DNA of 31,939 bases from Deltaproteobacteria bacterium. Its GTDB lineage: Bacteria; Bdellovibrionota; Bdellovibrionia; JABDDW01. Below the pieces are notes generated by a model. That model was given only the letters and a program-made list of their open reading frames with translations, did no database searches and was not told the DNA's origin. The position numbers and the translations under genes are program-made. The stretch lies in contig JABDDW010000009.1 in the NCBI GenBank assembly GCA_013287405.1, positions 1 through 31,939 on the forward strand, in the 5' to 3' direction. Below, piece after piece: positions 22,680 through 30,509 of this stretch; positions within the stretch are counted from its first letter, which is position 1; each line of letters starts with the position of its first letter.

Positions 22680-24068
22680 CTAGGTCTCAGGAGCGGGCGC
22701 ATTATGACCCTTTGGAAATTTTATTTTGAGTTTGCGAATTAAATCATAAAAAGTTGAAGGAGGGATATGAATGAACTCCGCGGCCTCCGCTGCATTGCCG
22801 TTACAAACCCTCAGCGCCTCATGGAAGTATGATATTGTATCGTCTTCTTGTTTCTTTTTCCAAAGGCCATAGTTGAATAGGGGCTGTGAGGGTGCTGAAG
22901 TCTTAAAAATTTTTGGATCAAGGTGCTTTGGTCGAATGACCTCATCATTTACATCAACCAAAAGTCTTTTAACACAATTTTTCAAAACTCGGACGTTACC
23001 AATCCAATCGTGACGTTCAAAACACCTGATCGTTTCTTCTAAAAAGAATTTTCTCTTTTCTGTTTCCCTGAAATGGTCGTCACAAAAACTACGAACGAGA
23101 GGGCCAATGTCCTCTGGGCGCTCCCTTAGCGGTGGAATATTAATTCTTAAAACGTTAACGCGATTGTAAAGATCCTCCTGGAACCGCCCATCTGCCACTC
23201 TCTGTTCAATGTCTGTCTGGGTGGCTGCAATAATTCTGAAATTGATAGGGTACTCATCTCGCCCACCAACCCTTTTTATAGTTTTCTCTTCAAAGGTGCG
23301 AAGGAGCTTAGCTTGGGCATCACGATCAAGCTGATGGAGCTCATCAAAAAACATTGTACCGCCGTTAGCAGCCTCGATGATACCGATTCGACCCATGGCT
23401 CCAGTGAATCCCCCCTTTTCAGAGCCGAAGAGCTCATTTTCTAAGAGATTTGAAGACCTAAACGACGCACAATTAATTTTTTTATACTTTTCTTCTAGTC
23501 CTGTGTGTAAGGCCCTCGCAACACGCTCCTTACCCACTCCTGTCTCACCCAAAATGAGAACAGAATAATTGTTCTCCCTATAATTATAAATAATTCGAAC
23601 AATATCGGCTAATTGCCGCGATCTTCCCACCATGCCAACAGAGGCTATGTATTCTTCACGAGCCGTTGAGGACATTTCATTTCCTAATAATTTTCGTGTT
23701 TGGTGATACTGGTCACAATAGTTTGCCAACAACTTTTGAAATTTAGGGAGAGCCATGTCCTTTTCAATGAACTTCGACACTCCAGCATCCCAAGCCTCAT
23801 CTAACGCCTCGCGGGATTTGTCACAAGAGTACATCAAAAGAACTGACTCCGAATTGATTTTCTTAATCTCACGGGCAACTTCGAAGCCCTTAATACCCGG
23901 CATCCGAACATCTATAAGAATAACTGAGTAATCAGGCGAAGCGCCTTTAAGGATACCCTGTTGGCCACCTTCGGCTTTTTCAGCGATGTACCCCCACTCT
24001 TCGAGAAGAGAACAGGTAGATTTTAGATTTTCCTTATCATCATCTACCATTAAGATCTTATTAGTCAT
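22680..24068 (-). CDS. NtrC-type sigma-54 response regulator
   Basis: 462 residues in three domains. The receiver has D9-D11, phosphoacceptor D53 in ILIDVRMPG, S81 and K103 in KFIEKD. The central sigma-54-interaction AAA+ ATPase (about 144-370) has Walker A GETGVGKE (174-181), the sigma-54 contact loop GGFTGA (219-224, canonical GAFTGA), Walker B GTMFFDE, and RVNVLRINIPPLRERPEDI. The C-terminal Fis-type helix-turn-helix is NGNAAEAAEFIHIPPSTFYDL. It should activate a sigma-54 promoter after phosphorylation by the kinase upstream. The chosen start ATG at 24068 lies in an ATGA overlap with the kinase stop and begins the receiver directly; the longer frame to 24170 is not needed. It is the last gene of the YcaO operon. 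Confidence 0.93.
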   Translation of the reverse strand: MTNKILMVDDDKENLKSTCSLLEEWGYIAEKAEGGQQGILKGASPDYSVILIDVRMPGIKGFEVAREIKKINSESVLLMYSCDKSREALDEAWDAGVSKFIEKDMALPKFQKLLANYCDQYHQTRKLLGNEMSSTAREEYIASVGMVGRSRQLADIVRIIYNYRENNYSVLILGETGVGKERVARALHTGLEEKYKKINCASFRSSNLLENELFGSEKGGFTGAMGRIGIIEAANGGTMFFDELHQLDRDAQAKLLRTFEEKTIKRVGGRDEYPINFRIIAATQTDIEQRVADGRFQEDLYNRVNVLRINIPPLRERPEDIGPLVRSFCDDHFRETEKRKFFLEETIRCFERHDWIGNVRVLKNCVKRLLVDVNDEVIRPKHLDPKIFKTSAPSQPLFNYGLWKKKQEDDTISYFHEALRVCNGNAAEAAEFIHIPPSTFYDLIRKLKIKFPKGHNAPAPET

Positions 24069-25483
24069 ACTGCTACTCCTATTTCCCCGGCTGGTACAAA
24101 AGAAATTTGAAAGGTAGTGCCCCGGTTCAAAGCACTTTGAAACTGAACATCGGCCCCAAAGAAAGTGCAAAGATTCTTTACAATTCCTAAGCCTAGTCCA
24201 GTCCCGCGCGTTCCTTTCGTCGTAAAAAGGAAATCAAATATCTGATTTTTATGTTCGTCGGCAATCCCATGACCATTATCAATAACTATCAACGTCGGGC
24301 GTCCATTGCGATTTCTAATATTTACCTCGACAGCGCCTCCATCAGGAACCGCGTCGATGGCATTACGCAATAGGTTTTCAAATATTCTTTGGAAGGCAAC
24401 TGGGGCAATTTGAGTTGTCCCCACGTTTTCTTCGGCATCAAATTTAAATTGGATTTTTCTTTCTATAACATCAGAATTTTGTGCCATGTCACTTAGTAGA
24501 ATTTTTCCCTGTTCAACGATGGAACAATACTTCTCTTCTGAAGCCAGCCCATCTTGGAGGCCCTTTACCTGTTCTGAAACATCTTTCACTCTCTTCAAGG
24601 TTCTCTCTACGTCCTCAACCTTATTTAAGTCCATGGTTCCTGTACGAAGAGTCGATGCAACAAGAACGGCAAAATATTTTTCAACCTGACTGATTGGATT
24701 TCGGAGGTCATGACCAACCTCTTGTAAAACTGCAAGATGTAGTTTGGATTTTACGTCATCCACTGCGACCCCTTGAAGCCTTACGATTTCATTTTGAAGA
24801 CCATTAATCGCGGTTTGCATATCTTCAAACTCTTTGAAGGGAGCTGTCATCTCCTTATTCTCTGATGGCGAATTCTCAGGTTTGCGAACCTGTTTGGCCC
24901 ATTGAGATAACTTATCAGTAACAGTAGCGCTTGAGTTATCAAGGGCCGCTGAGAGCCCCAAAGCTTGAATAATGAAAATCACCGGCACAAGGAATACAAA
25001 GATCAAAAACCATGTATGGTCAAAGACTGGATTCACCTTGTAATCTGCATAACCAAAGAGAGAACCGCCACTGTCATTACTAAAGTAAATAGGTTCAAGG
25101 TGTTCAATTTGGCTGAAGTGATTTATCCAGCAAGCCAACTTTGACGGTGGGCAAGCGGGTTTTTCGTTGGGATTCCCGTTATTATAGATAGCCTTCAACT
25201 CAGTATCTCTAATAACGATAGATTCAGTAAGTTTTAAATGGACAGTATCAATCATCTGGGCCTGGACCGCGCGTATGTCTCCAACGGGAGAGGTGATTCT
25301 CGGACGAAATGCGAATGTAGTAGTTTCAGCGAGGGAAAGAAGATGCTTTTCCGAAGCTGTCTTAATTATCCAAAAGAAAGCAGGTAGCGCAAAGACAAGA
25401 ACAAGGCACAGGCCGATGAGAGACCACTTAATCGCCTGTTTTCTAAAAAAGGCCCGTAGACTGTTCTTTGGGATCCGTTTCAA
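24065..25483 (-). CDS. Membrane sensor histidine kinase
   Basis: 472 residues. Membrane helix 1 is at about 20-40 and helix 2 at about 157-178, framing a periplasmic sensor of about 115 residues with two cysteines (ACPPSKLACW). The cytoplasmic part has a coiled stretch, then the H-box EVGHDLRNPISQ, and the ATPase domain with N-box NLLRNAIDAVPDGG, G1 box VIDNGHGI and G2 box GTRGTGLGLGIV. It overlaps the binding-protein gene before it and the sigma-54 regulator after it, both by ATGA, so the sensor, its receiver and a periplasmic binding protein are made together. A reasonable model is that the binding protein presents a peptide to the sensor domain. Confidence 0.93.
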   Translation of the reverse strand: MKRIPKNSLRAFFRKQAIKWSLIGLCLVLVFALPAFFWIIKTASEKHLLSLAETTTFAFRPRITSPVGDIRAVQAQMIDTVHLKLTESIVIRDTELKAIYNNGNPNEKPACPPSKLACWINHFSQIEHLEPIYFSNDSGGSLFGYADYKVNPVFDHTWFLIFVFLVPVIFIIQALGLSAALDNSSATVTDKLSQWAKQVRKPENSPSENKEMTAPFKEFEDMQTAINGLQNEIVRLQGVAVDDVKSKLHLAVLQEVGHDLRNPISQVEKYFAVLVASTLRTGTMDLNKVEDVERTLKRVKDVSEQVKGLQDGLASEEKYCSIVEQGKILLSDMAQNSDVIERKIQFKFDAEENVGTTQIAPVAFQRIFENLLRNAIDAVPDGGAVEVNIRNRNGRPTLIVIDNGHGIADEHKNQIFDFLFTTKGTRGTGLGLGIVKNLCTFFGADVQFQSALNRGTTFQISFVPAGEIGVAV

Positions 25484-26967
25484 TTTGTAACCCCCTTGAA
25501 GCGAATCTTTGAAAGAGTCACCGATTCATCAGTTATTGGAACCTGGCTTAAATCAATGTCACCGCGGGCTATCCCGACGGTAGATAGGTGGAAAAGAGGA
25601 ACAATATGTCCCTTATAGGTGGCATCAGTTAATATGGCTCTCATATTAGCCACCCTGGTCTCATCGCTCTTTTGCCGTCGGGCCGTGTTAAGGCGGTCGA
25701 TGAAGTTCTCCCCCACCTCCGGTACGATTTTAAAATCATTCTCAAAATAAAAGGACATAAGGCCTTCGGGATCCGGGTCGGCTAGACCGACGGTTCCGAC
25801 GTAGAAATCATACTGGCCGTTTTTGTATTGATCCATGACCTCGTTCATCTGAACTTGAATAATTTTTGGCTTATGACCAGTGATACGCGTTATCTCACTC
25901 TCGATATTCTTCTGCAAAATAGGGCTGACTCGTTCAGGGCTCAGCATAATTTCAAGCGGCCTATTTTTGAACGTGGCGGGTAGATCCGTCATTGAAACTT
26001 TTGCTTTGTCAAAAGTCGGATCATGGAGTGGGTAACCTCTTGGAAAGAGTTGTGCCGTCAAATCGTATCCTGAGAGACCCAAGACCAAATTTTCTCTTTT
26101 TATTTTGGAGTACAAAAATCGGAATAGGGCCTTACCATCTTCATTGAAGGTACGCTTTCCCATTTGAAAAATAAAAACTCGATCTGTCGGTCGTTTCCAG
26201 AAATCAAAATTTTCACTCTTATATTTTTGAAATGTCGAATCAGGTATAATCGAAGAAAGCTGAACAAGGTTTGGCCATTTGTCCTGGAGCAAAATATCTT
26301 GGGGGCTCATTCCTTTAGGGGTCTGCCTAATTATAACTGTTGACGCTATCTTTTCTGAGTGATGAATATAATTTGGATTGGCTTGGAGCTCCAATTCATT
26401 TTCAGAGAGCTTTGTTGCATAAAAGGGACCGGTCGTCTTGGTTACATCGACCTTCCCATGGTTGATTTTAAGAATGGCAAAGTTGGATTCCGTGAGCTTT
26501 CCAAGAAGGCTATCGGGATTGCCAGGTGCTCTAAGTTTAAATTCAACGACGTGATAAGATGGGGTCACAATATGGGCAACTATATTGTGGAGGCTCCGCC
26601 AATCCTCGGGGTGTGCGGCCATCCCACGCTCAAGGCAAAGCTTCACCTCTTCGCTTGTGACTTCTTCTCCGTCGGACCACTTTAGTCCATCTCGTAGAGT
26701 AAAACGCAGAGTGTTTTCACCAACGGGCTCCCATTTTGAAGCAGCACCGGCGACGATCTGTTTTGAGGGTCCCCATTCAACAAGAGTTGTTCCAAGAGCA
26801 TATGATAAATCCATCTCGGCTAGGGTTATGGTTTTTGCCGGATCGACCGGCCAGGTATAAGACATATAAGTTCTTACTTCATGCATGATATCACCGTTAC
26901 TACCGACAGAGTCGGAGCCCCTTAAAAAGGCCATGGTACATATTAAAAACACCCAAAGTTTTTTCAT
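25480..26967 (-). CDS. Oligopeptide-type solute-binding protein (SBP_bac_5)
   Basis: 495 residues, the length of OppA/DppA-type proteins. A signal peptide (about 1-18) precedes the mature domain and no lipobox cysteine is present, so it should be a free periplasmic protein. Family features are PSKQIVAGAASKWEPVGENT, TLRFTLRDGLKWSDGEEVTSEEV and a late GQYDFYVGTVGLADPDPEG. No ABC permease or ATPase gene is adjacent, which is unusual for a transport role and points to sensing or peptide capture. The start lies just past a hairpin and T-run separating it from the secreted peptide gene, and its only SD-like sequence (GGCGGG) lies in the hairpin stem. It overlaps the kinase start (ATGA). Confidence 0.9.
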   Translation of the reverse strand: MKKLWVFLICTMAFLRGSDSVGSNGDIMHEVRTYMSYTWPVDPAKTITLAEMDLSYALGTTLVEWGPSKQIVAGAASKWEPVGENTLRFTLRDGLKWSDGEEVTSEEVKLCLERGMAAHPEDWRSLHNIVAHIVTPSYHVVEFKLRAPGNPDSLLGKLTESNFAILKINHGKVDVTKTTGPFYATKLSENELELQANPNYIHHSEKIASTVIIRQTPKGMSPQDILLQDKWPNLVQLSSIIPDSTFQKYKSENFDFWKRPTDRVFIFQMGKRTFNEDGKALFRFLYSKIKRENLVLGLSGYDLTAQLFPRGYPLHDPTFDKAKVSMTDLPATFKNRPLEIMLSPERVSPILQKNIESEITRITGHKPKIIQVQMNEVMDQYKNGQYDFYVGTVGLADPDPEGLMSFYFENDFKIVPEVGENFIDRLNTARRQKSDETRVANMRAILTDATYKGHIVPLFHLSTVGIARGDIDLSQVPITDESVTLSKIRFKGVTN

Positions 26968-26970
26968 AAA

Positions 26971-27007
26971 AAGTTAACCCGCCGGAGCTCAAAGAACCAC
27001 GGCGGGT
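26971..27007 (-). terminator. Hairpin and T-run between peptide and binding-protein genes
   Basis: On the minus strand ACCCGCCG (27007-27000) pairs perfectly with CGGCGGGT (26984-26977) around a 15-base loop, followed by TAACTTTTT leading into the ATG of the binding-protein gene. It looks like a partial terminator that would yield more peptide message than downstream message. It also sequesters the only SD-like sequence (GGCGGG) of the next gene. Confidence 0.6.
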
Positions 27008-27014
27008 CCCAATT

Positions 27015-27158
27015 TCAGATTCCGGTATTACCCTGACCGCCAGCCGTAGGATTATTATTTTGCTTTACGGTATTGACCGAGGCAAGAAGTTGCGTTGCGC
27101 TGGTGAAAATACCTGCAACAAAAAGGGTAGATAGAACGAGTTTTTTAAAAACTGACAT
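27015..27158 (-). CDS. Secreted 47-residue peptide, candidate precursor
   Basis: A small gene within the YcaO operon. It has a strong ribosome-binding site (GGAGG five bases before ATG) and starts 15 bases after the ycaO stop. Residues 1-26 form a Sec-type signal peptide (MSVFKKLVLS, then a hydrophobic core ending in ATQLLA). The rest, about 21 residues, is polar and Asn/Gly/Thr-rich (NTVKQNNNPTAGGQGNTGI) with no cysteine. Exact signal cleavage is uncertain (after A21 or A26). By position it could be the substrate of the adjacent YcaO enzyme, or a secreted signal read by the downstream binding protein and kinase. YcaO enzymes modify backbone amides or Cys/Ser/Thr; Ser27 and three Thr are available, but no Cys. 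Confidence 0.75.
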   Translation of the reverse strand: MSVFKKLVLSTLFVAGIFTSATQLLASVNTVKQNNNPTAGGQGNTGI

Positions 27159-27173
27159 AATTCCTCCATCAGT

Positions 27174-28223
27174 TTAAGAAATAAAATGGGGCGCTAAATT
27201 GAGGCCACTAGCTACCCCGCCAATATTCAGACGATTAAAATTAATTTTGCCGCTCCTAAGAGCTTCTTTCGTCGATCCGAAATAAAGATCTTGAACAGCA
27301 TTCGATTTTACGAAACCCACGCTAAGTGGCGCTTCGACAACTTCATAGAACGTAAATTGCTCCGGTGGAGGTTCTTTTCGTTTAGCTTCAATCCATTCCT
27401 TTTTTATTTTACCCCATGGTTGAATATCCCCGAAGATCCAATCGGGCAAGACGCTGTGATAGGCATAAAGCATTCCGTGGTCTTCAGGATTTATTTTCGA
27501 AACTTTATCTAAAAGTAAATCGTGTGAGGATTCATAAAAGTTTTTGTGATCAATATTGGTCGCAAGTCTACAGGTCTCAGTCATTGCTTTTCGTAGGGTC
27601 ATGGTCAATGTGTTGGCACAGGCGTGGGATAATACTCCGCGACCCTGATCAGTCATGAGAATTGAAGTTACCGTTGGGGACCAACCGTCCAATGTCACAA
27701 GAACTCGCAGTCGCTTTAAGATTGGGTGAAGCGATAACTCATTTTTAACCCATTGCTTTAACCAGTAGGGAAACGATTTTGGGTCTATCTCAATCATTGG
27801 CTTTTTTAGGAGCCAATGAACCATAATAGCATCTCTTTCACTAAGTTCTTCGAGAGCTGCTTTTCTCGCTTTATCTTTAGAAATATGTGCAGCCCAGCCA
27901 CTAGTAGTTTCAGTTCCCACGCCCTTATTCTTCATCAATCTAAAGATCACGCGCTCGACCGCCTCAGCGAGGCTCTTTTCGTAGGCAAGAAGTTTTGAGT
28001 CATCCTCTCCACAGCCCGATTCAATGACATCTCCAGACTGAACTTCTGTACGGAACAAATATTTTGAAAGGCGTAGTCCTGGCCTCCTTGGCAACCGGTC
28101 GCTTCCTTTCACCTTCAATGTCGCCTTCGTCCCATCACTCAGGGTGATCTCGGACCCATTAATAAACCGAAGAAACTTTGAGGCATGAACTAGAGCGAAA
28201 AAATCTTTAACCAACGAAGTCAT
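27174..28223 (-). CDS. YcaO-domain protein (ATP-dependent peptide backbone modification)
   Basis: 349 residues. YcaO enzymes phosphorylate peptide amide backbones, forming azolines (TOMM/RiPP pathways), thioamides or amidines. Motifs fit the family: SGCGEDD (69-75) followed by AYEKSLAEAVERVIF with E87 and E90 as the AxxxSxxEAxER Mg/ATP element; TSGWAAHISKDKARKAALEELSERDA, with E125-E129 and D131 matching the family motif ELxERDA; and LRKAMTETCRL, with E215 as the late ATP ligand. No E1-like partner (cyclodehydratase C protein), TfuA or dehydrogenase is nearby, so it would be a stand-alone YcaO. The ATG at 28223 is chosen over an upstream start (28373) because GAAAGGA precedes it and a sigma-54 promoter lies 35 bases upstream of it. 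It heads the five-gene operon. Confidence 0.82.
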   Translation of the reverse strand: MTSLVKDFFALVHASKFLRFINGSEITLSDGTKATLKVKGSDRLPRRPGLRLSKYLFRTEVQSGDVIESGCGEDDSKLLAYEKSLAEAVERVIFRLMKNKGVGTETTSGWAAHISKDKARKAALEELSERDAIMVHWLLKKPMIEIDPKSFPYWLKQWVKNELSLHPILKRLRVLVTLDGWSPTVTSILMTDQGRGVLSHACANTLTMTLRKAMTETCRLATNIDHKNFYESSHDLLLDKVSKINPEDHGMLYAYHSVLPDWIFGDIQPWGKIKKEWIEAKRKEPPPEQFTFYEVVEAPLSVGFVKSNAVQDLYFGSTKEALRSGKINFNRLNIGGVASGLNLAPHFIS

Positions 28224-28257
28224 ACAAATGTCCTTTCGAGACGATGGAAACCCTATG

Positions 28258-28273
28258 AGCAAGGAGGGGGCCA
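28258..28273 (-). promoter_or_regulatory. Sigma-54 (-24/-12) promoter for the YcaO operon
   Basis: The minus strand reads TGGCCC-CCTCC-TTGCT (28273 to 28258) against the consensus TGGCAC-N5-TTGCW: 10 of 11 defined positions match and the GG-to-GC spacing is exactly 10. Transcription would start near 28247, leaving a 24-base leader with a ribosome-binding site before the ATG at 28223. The operon's last gene encodes the matching class of activator. Confidence 0.75.
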
Positions 28274-28383
28274 ACTGGATTATGTTTAGGCAGTTTGATT
28301 GTAAGTAGGTGAGTATTTTAGGTAATTCAGTTCTACGACTAATGCCTTGAAGTTTTGAGGCCAAGGATTGCACGATTCAAATC

Positions 28384-28398
28384 ACGGATTTCCGGAAA
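28384..28398. promoter_or_regulatory. Putative enhancer (UAS) palindrome 1
   Basis: ACGGATTTCCGGAAA, containing the perfect palindrome TTTCCGGAAA (28389-28398), about 112-126 bases upstream of the -24 box. This is the usual distance for an NtrC-type activator site. The motif recurs 98 bases further upstream and, as an inverted repeat, at 21884. Confidence 0.5.
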
Positions 28399-28481
28399 AG
28401 AAAAAGAAGATATTCCCTTGTAGGTGCCGAACCTGATGAAAAGAGACACAATTTGAAAATTGAAAGTATTACCCCACCATT

Positions 28482-28498
28482 ACGGGTTTCCGGAAATC
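28482..28498. promoter_or_regulatory. Putative enhancer (UAS) palindrome 2
   Basis: ACGGGTTTCCGGAAATC, with the same palindrome TTTCCGGAAA (28487-28496) as the site 98 bases nearer the operon. It lies about 210 bases upstream of the -24 box. Confidence 0.5.
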
Positions 28499-28599
28499 AA
28501 AAAGGGAGAAGTATCTTGATATTAGAGGCAAGCGTTGGATTTCAAAAACCAATTCTGGATTAATGCAAATCTTCGGATCTTTGGAATTTAGCGGATTGG

Positions 28600-29082
28600 A
28601 AACAATTTTTGTTTGTATTTCGGAATGATTTTCATCATGACCGCACGGTTCAGGACCGAATGTCACCGGACGTGAAAACGGGTATAAAGGGCCCTCCTCT
28701 CCCCGTGGCAAAGATTACAGTGGTTGGGGAGTCTTTAGTGGTTTGAGGAAATATTTTGGGCGAAGGCTTAAGCGCAGGTTCTGCAAAGCTGCTTAGGATC
28801 ACTAAAGCGTCTGAACTGCTTAAGAACGACCCCAATCCACAATGCAATTTGGTTGAGTATTCGACCGCGGGAGATCCGGGAACCAGCGGGGGCCCTCTTT
28901 TCGATGAATCGGCCCAACTAACTGGAGTAAATGGGGAATCAGATTATTTCAGGGAGGTAATGGTAGTTGGATACGCAATTAGTGCACGGCCCCTTCGGGA
29001 TCATTGGATTCACGTAGGAAGTCGCTTGGGCACTCACCACCTTAGCAGCCCGCTAAAAAGCGAGAATTCTAGTACAAATTGA
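28600..29082 (+). pseudogene. Trypsin-like serine protease remnant
   Basis: From about 28681 one frame reads GIKGPPLPVAKITVVGESLVV, meets an in-frame TGA at 28744, then continues GNILGEGLSAGSAKLL, and later LVEYSTAGDPGTSGGPLFDE, LTGVNGES and MVVGYAIS. This is the strand pattern of the C-terminal half of trypsin-like peptidases, with GTSGGP holding the nucleophilic serine and the VGESxxVxGNxLG segment typical of the family. The N-terminal half with catalytic His and Asp is not found upstream. An ORF starting at TTG 28756 would give a non-functional 108-residue fragment. I therefore call it a pseudogene; the boundary at 28600 is approximate. Confidence 0.6.
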
Positions 29083-30135
29083 TAGATCCTTTAATTTCGG
29101 AAATAGGATTTTTGTGCCTGTGTTGGGACCCACTCCATTTACGTCGTCAGGTAATACACTTTTGTTAGCTAAAATTTTCAGATATCCCGATATTGGAGCG
29201 CCAAAGTAAATAAATTCGTCAAAACTTTTATCAAGGACGCTAAGAAGTGAAGCATATGGAGTACCAACTCCAACGGGGTTAAAATAATAGTATGATTTGC
29301 TATGGGTAAAGAGGACTATGGCGTCATCGGAATAGGTAAATCTTTCGATATTGACCATGAAGACTTTTCGATTAACTTCATCCATAGGATCTAAGGCATT
29401 CGAGGGGTCTAAAACCGAAACAGGAATACCCTTGGCTCTCAGGAATCGGGCCGTGTCTGCCATGGTATTCTTCCCAGTTAAACTCCCCATGATAAAAATA
29501 AATTTGCCGTCGTGAGCGTATTGTTTCGCCTTAGCGTAGGCATTGTCTGATCCAAGGATCGAATGATTCCACGCTGATGGCGTTTTGCGACTAATAGTAT
29601 CAAATCCGAGCCGAAGTCTGTTGTAGGTAAATGTAGCTCGAGGCCCAAATTCGTTTCCAAAAATAACTGAAGCTTGCTGGTTTAAATCTTTTTCTGAGAA
29701 TAACCATTTTTGAAACGAAGCCTTTGACGCCTTACCTCGTACCATCAGCCGCATCATTCTAGAATCGAAGTTTTTCCCAAAAATCATTGCTAAAAATTCA
29801 TAGCGATTGCTACTTTCAAGTAAACATCGCAAGATAAATTTATTAAATACCACTGAACCCTTTTGGTAATCGATCCCAATAACAACGTCGAAGTTACCGT
29901 ATTGAACGGAATTAAAAATTCTAAACGTCCCAACGCCTATATAAGCCCCGCGCCTCTTGCCAAGAATACGAGCGTAAGCATCAAAATAATTTTCATTAGG
30001 AATAATGTACGAATCCATCTGATACAGGTCTTCTTTGTAACTCCGTTCTTGCCGTATATTTGTATATGCAAATGACTGTACAGCAACGCTAAGGAACGAA
30101 GATAAAGTGACGACGACCAGATATCTCAGGAACAT
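29053..30135 (-). CDS. Secreted protein of unknown function
   Basis: 360 residues with a signal peptide (about 1-23, MFLRYLVVVTLSSFLSVAVQ, ending SFA). The mature part begins with a Tyr-rich polar stretch, then GAYIGVGTFRIFNSV and FDVVIGIDYQKGSVVFNKFI. This is reminiscent of a conserved family of bacterial hypothetical proteins with GVGPEQNFTYI...VDIRR motifs (LIC_10091-like), but the match is by memory and partial. Later KFIFIMGSLTGKNTMADTARF and GIPVSVLDPSNALD look like alpha/beta strand-helix units of a Rossmann-type fold. The ATG at 30135 is preferred to a TTG six codons upstream because the signal peptide starts there. It is convergent with the protease remnant, overlapping it by 30 bases. 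Confidence 0.7.
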   Translation of the reverse strand: MFLRYLVVVTLSSFLSVAVQSFAYTNIRQERSYKEDLYQMDSYIIPNENYFDAYARILGKRRGAYIGVGTFRIFNSVQYGNFDVVIGIDYQKGSVVFNKFILRCLLESSNRYEFLAMIFGKNFDSRMMRLMVRGKASKASFQKWLFSEKDLNQQASVIFGNEFGPRATFTYNRLRLGFDTISRKTPSAWNHSILGSDNAYAKAKQYAHDGKFIFIMGSLTGKNTMADTARFLRAKGIPVSVLDPSNALDPMDEVNRKVFMVNIERFTYSDDAIVLFTHSKSYYYFNPVGVGTPYASLLSVLDKSFDEFIYFGAPISGYLKILANKSVLPDDVNGVGPNTGTKILFPKLKDLSICTRILAF

Positions 30136-30153
30136 GTCGTAGGCAGGAGCCAA

Positions 30154-30509
30154 AACTGTGCCAAATACCCATTAGCGAAGGCCCAGATAAACTTATGACT
30201 TTAGACTAAAGGAGACTTCGAGGGTACAACCCTGGGTTAAACAAATAATACCTCCTTCTCTGCCTCTTTTTTCTGCCGCTTATTTGTCCAATAAAATTTG
30301 AATTTAACCACCCAAACCTTAGACTGTTTTTGTAAAAGATATAGCGCCATTAAGATCAACGCGCTGTTTTACCACGCGGGATATGGTACCTATATTGCTG
30401 TTGTTAGCTTGGTCTTAAAGGAAACACATATCAGTTTTCGGGGTAGTGGGTATCCTGCAAAAAATGGAACGCTATCGAGTCGCTGACGGTTCTAAATCGA
30501 GGTAAGTTT
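30154..30509. other. Divergent intergenic gap
   Basis: About 356 bases between two divergent genes. It must hold both promoters, but I see no clear boxes. A 62-codon plus-strand frame at 30298-30486 has no supporting features. GAGGT precedes the ATG of the 30510 gene. Confidence 0.4.

Larger units (their letters stand above)
28224..28600. promoter_or_regulatory. Upstream region of the YcaO operon
   Basis: About 380 bases without a credible gene. It contains the -24/-12 promoter and two TTTCCGGAAA palindromes. Minus-strand frames between 28469 and 28847 lack any protein-like features. Confidence 0.5.

Noticed and set aside
26971..27007. CRISPR-like or riboswitch reading of the hairpin region
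   Set aside because: Only one short stem, no repeats and no conserved aptamer features; an attenuator is the simpler reading.
28469..28847. Two minus-strand frames (80 and 65 codons)
   Set aside because: No protein-like features; they are antisense to the protease remnant and cross the regulatory region.
30298..30486. 62-codon plus-strand frame
   Set aside because: No ribosome-binding site and no recognisable features.
30470..30500. ATCGAGTCGCTGAC as a possible second attachment site
   Set aside because: Shares only a short CGAGTC with the tRNA 3' end, which is expected by chance.
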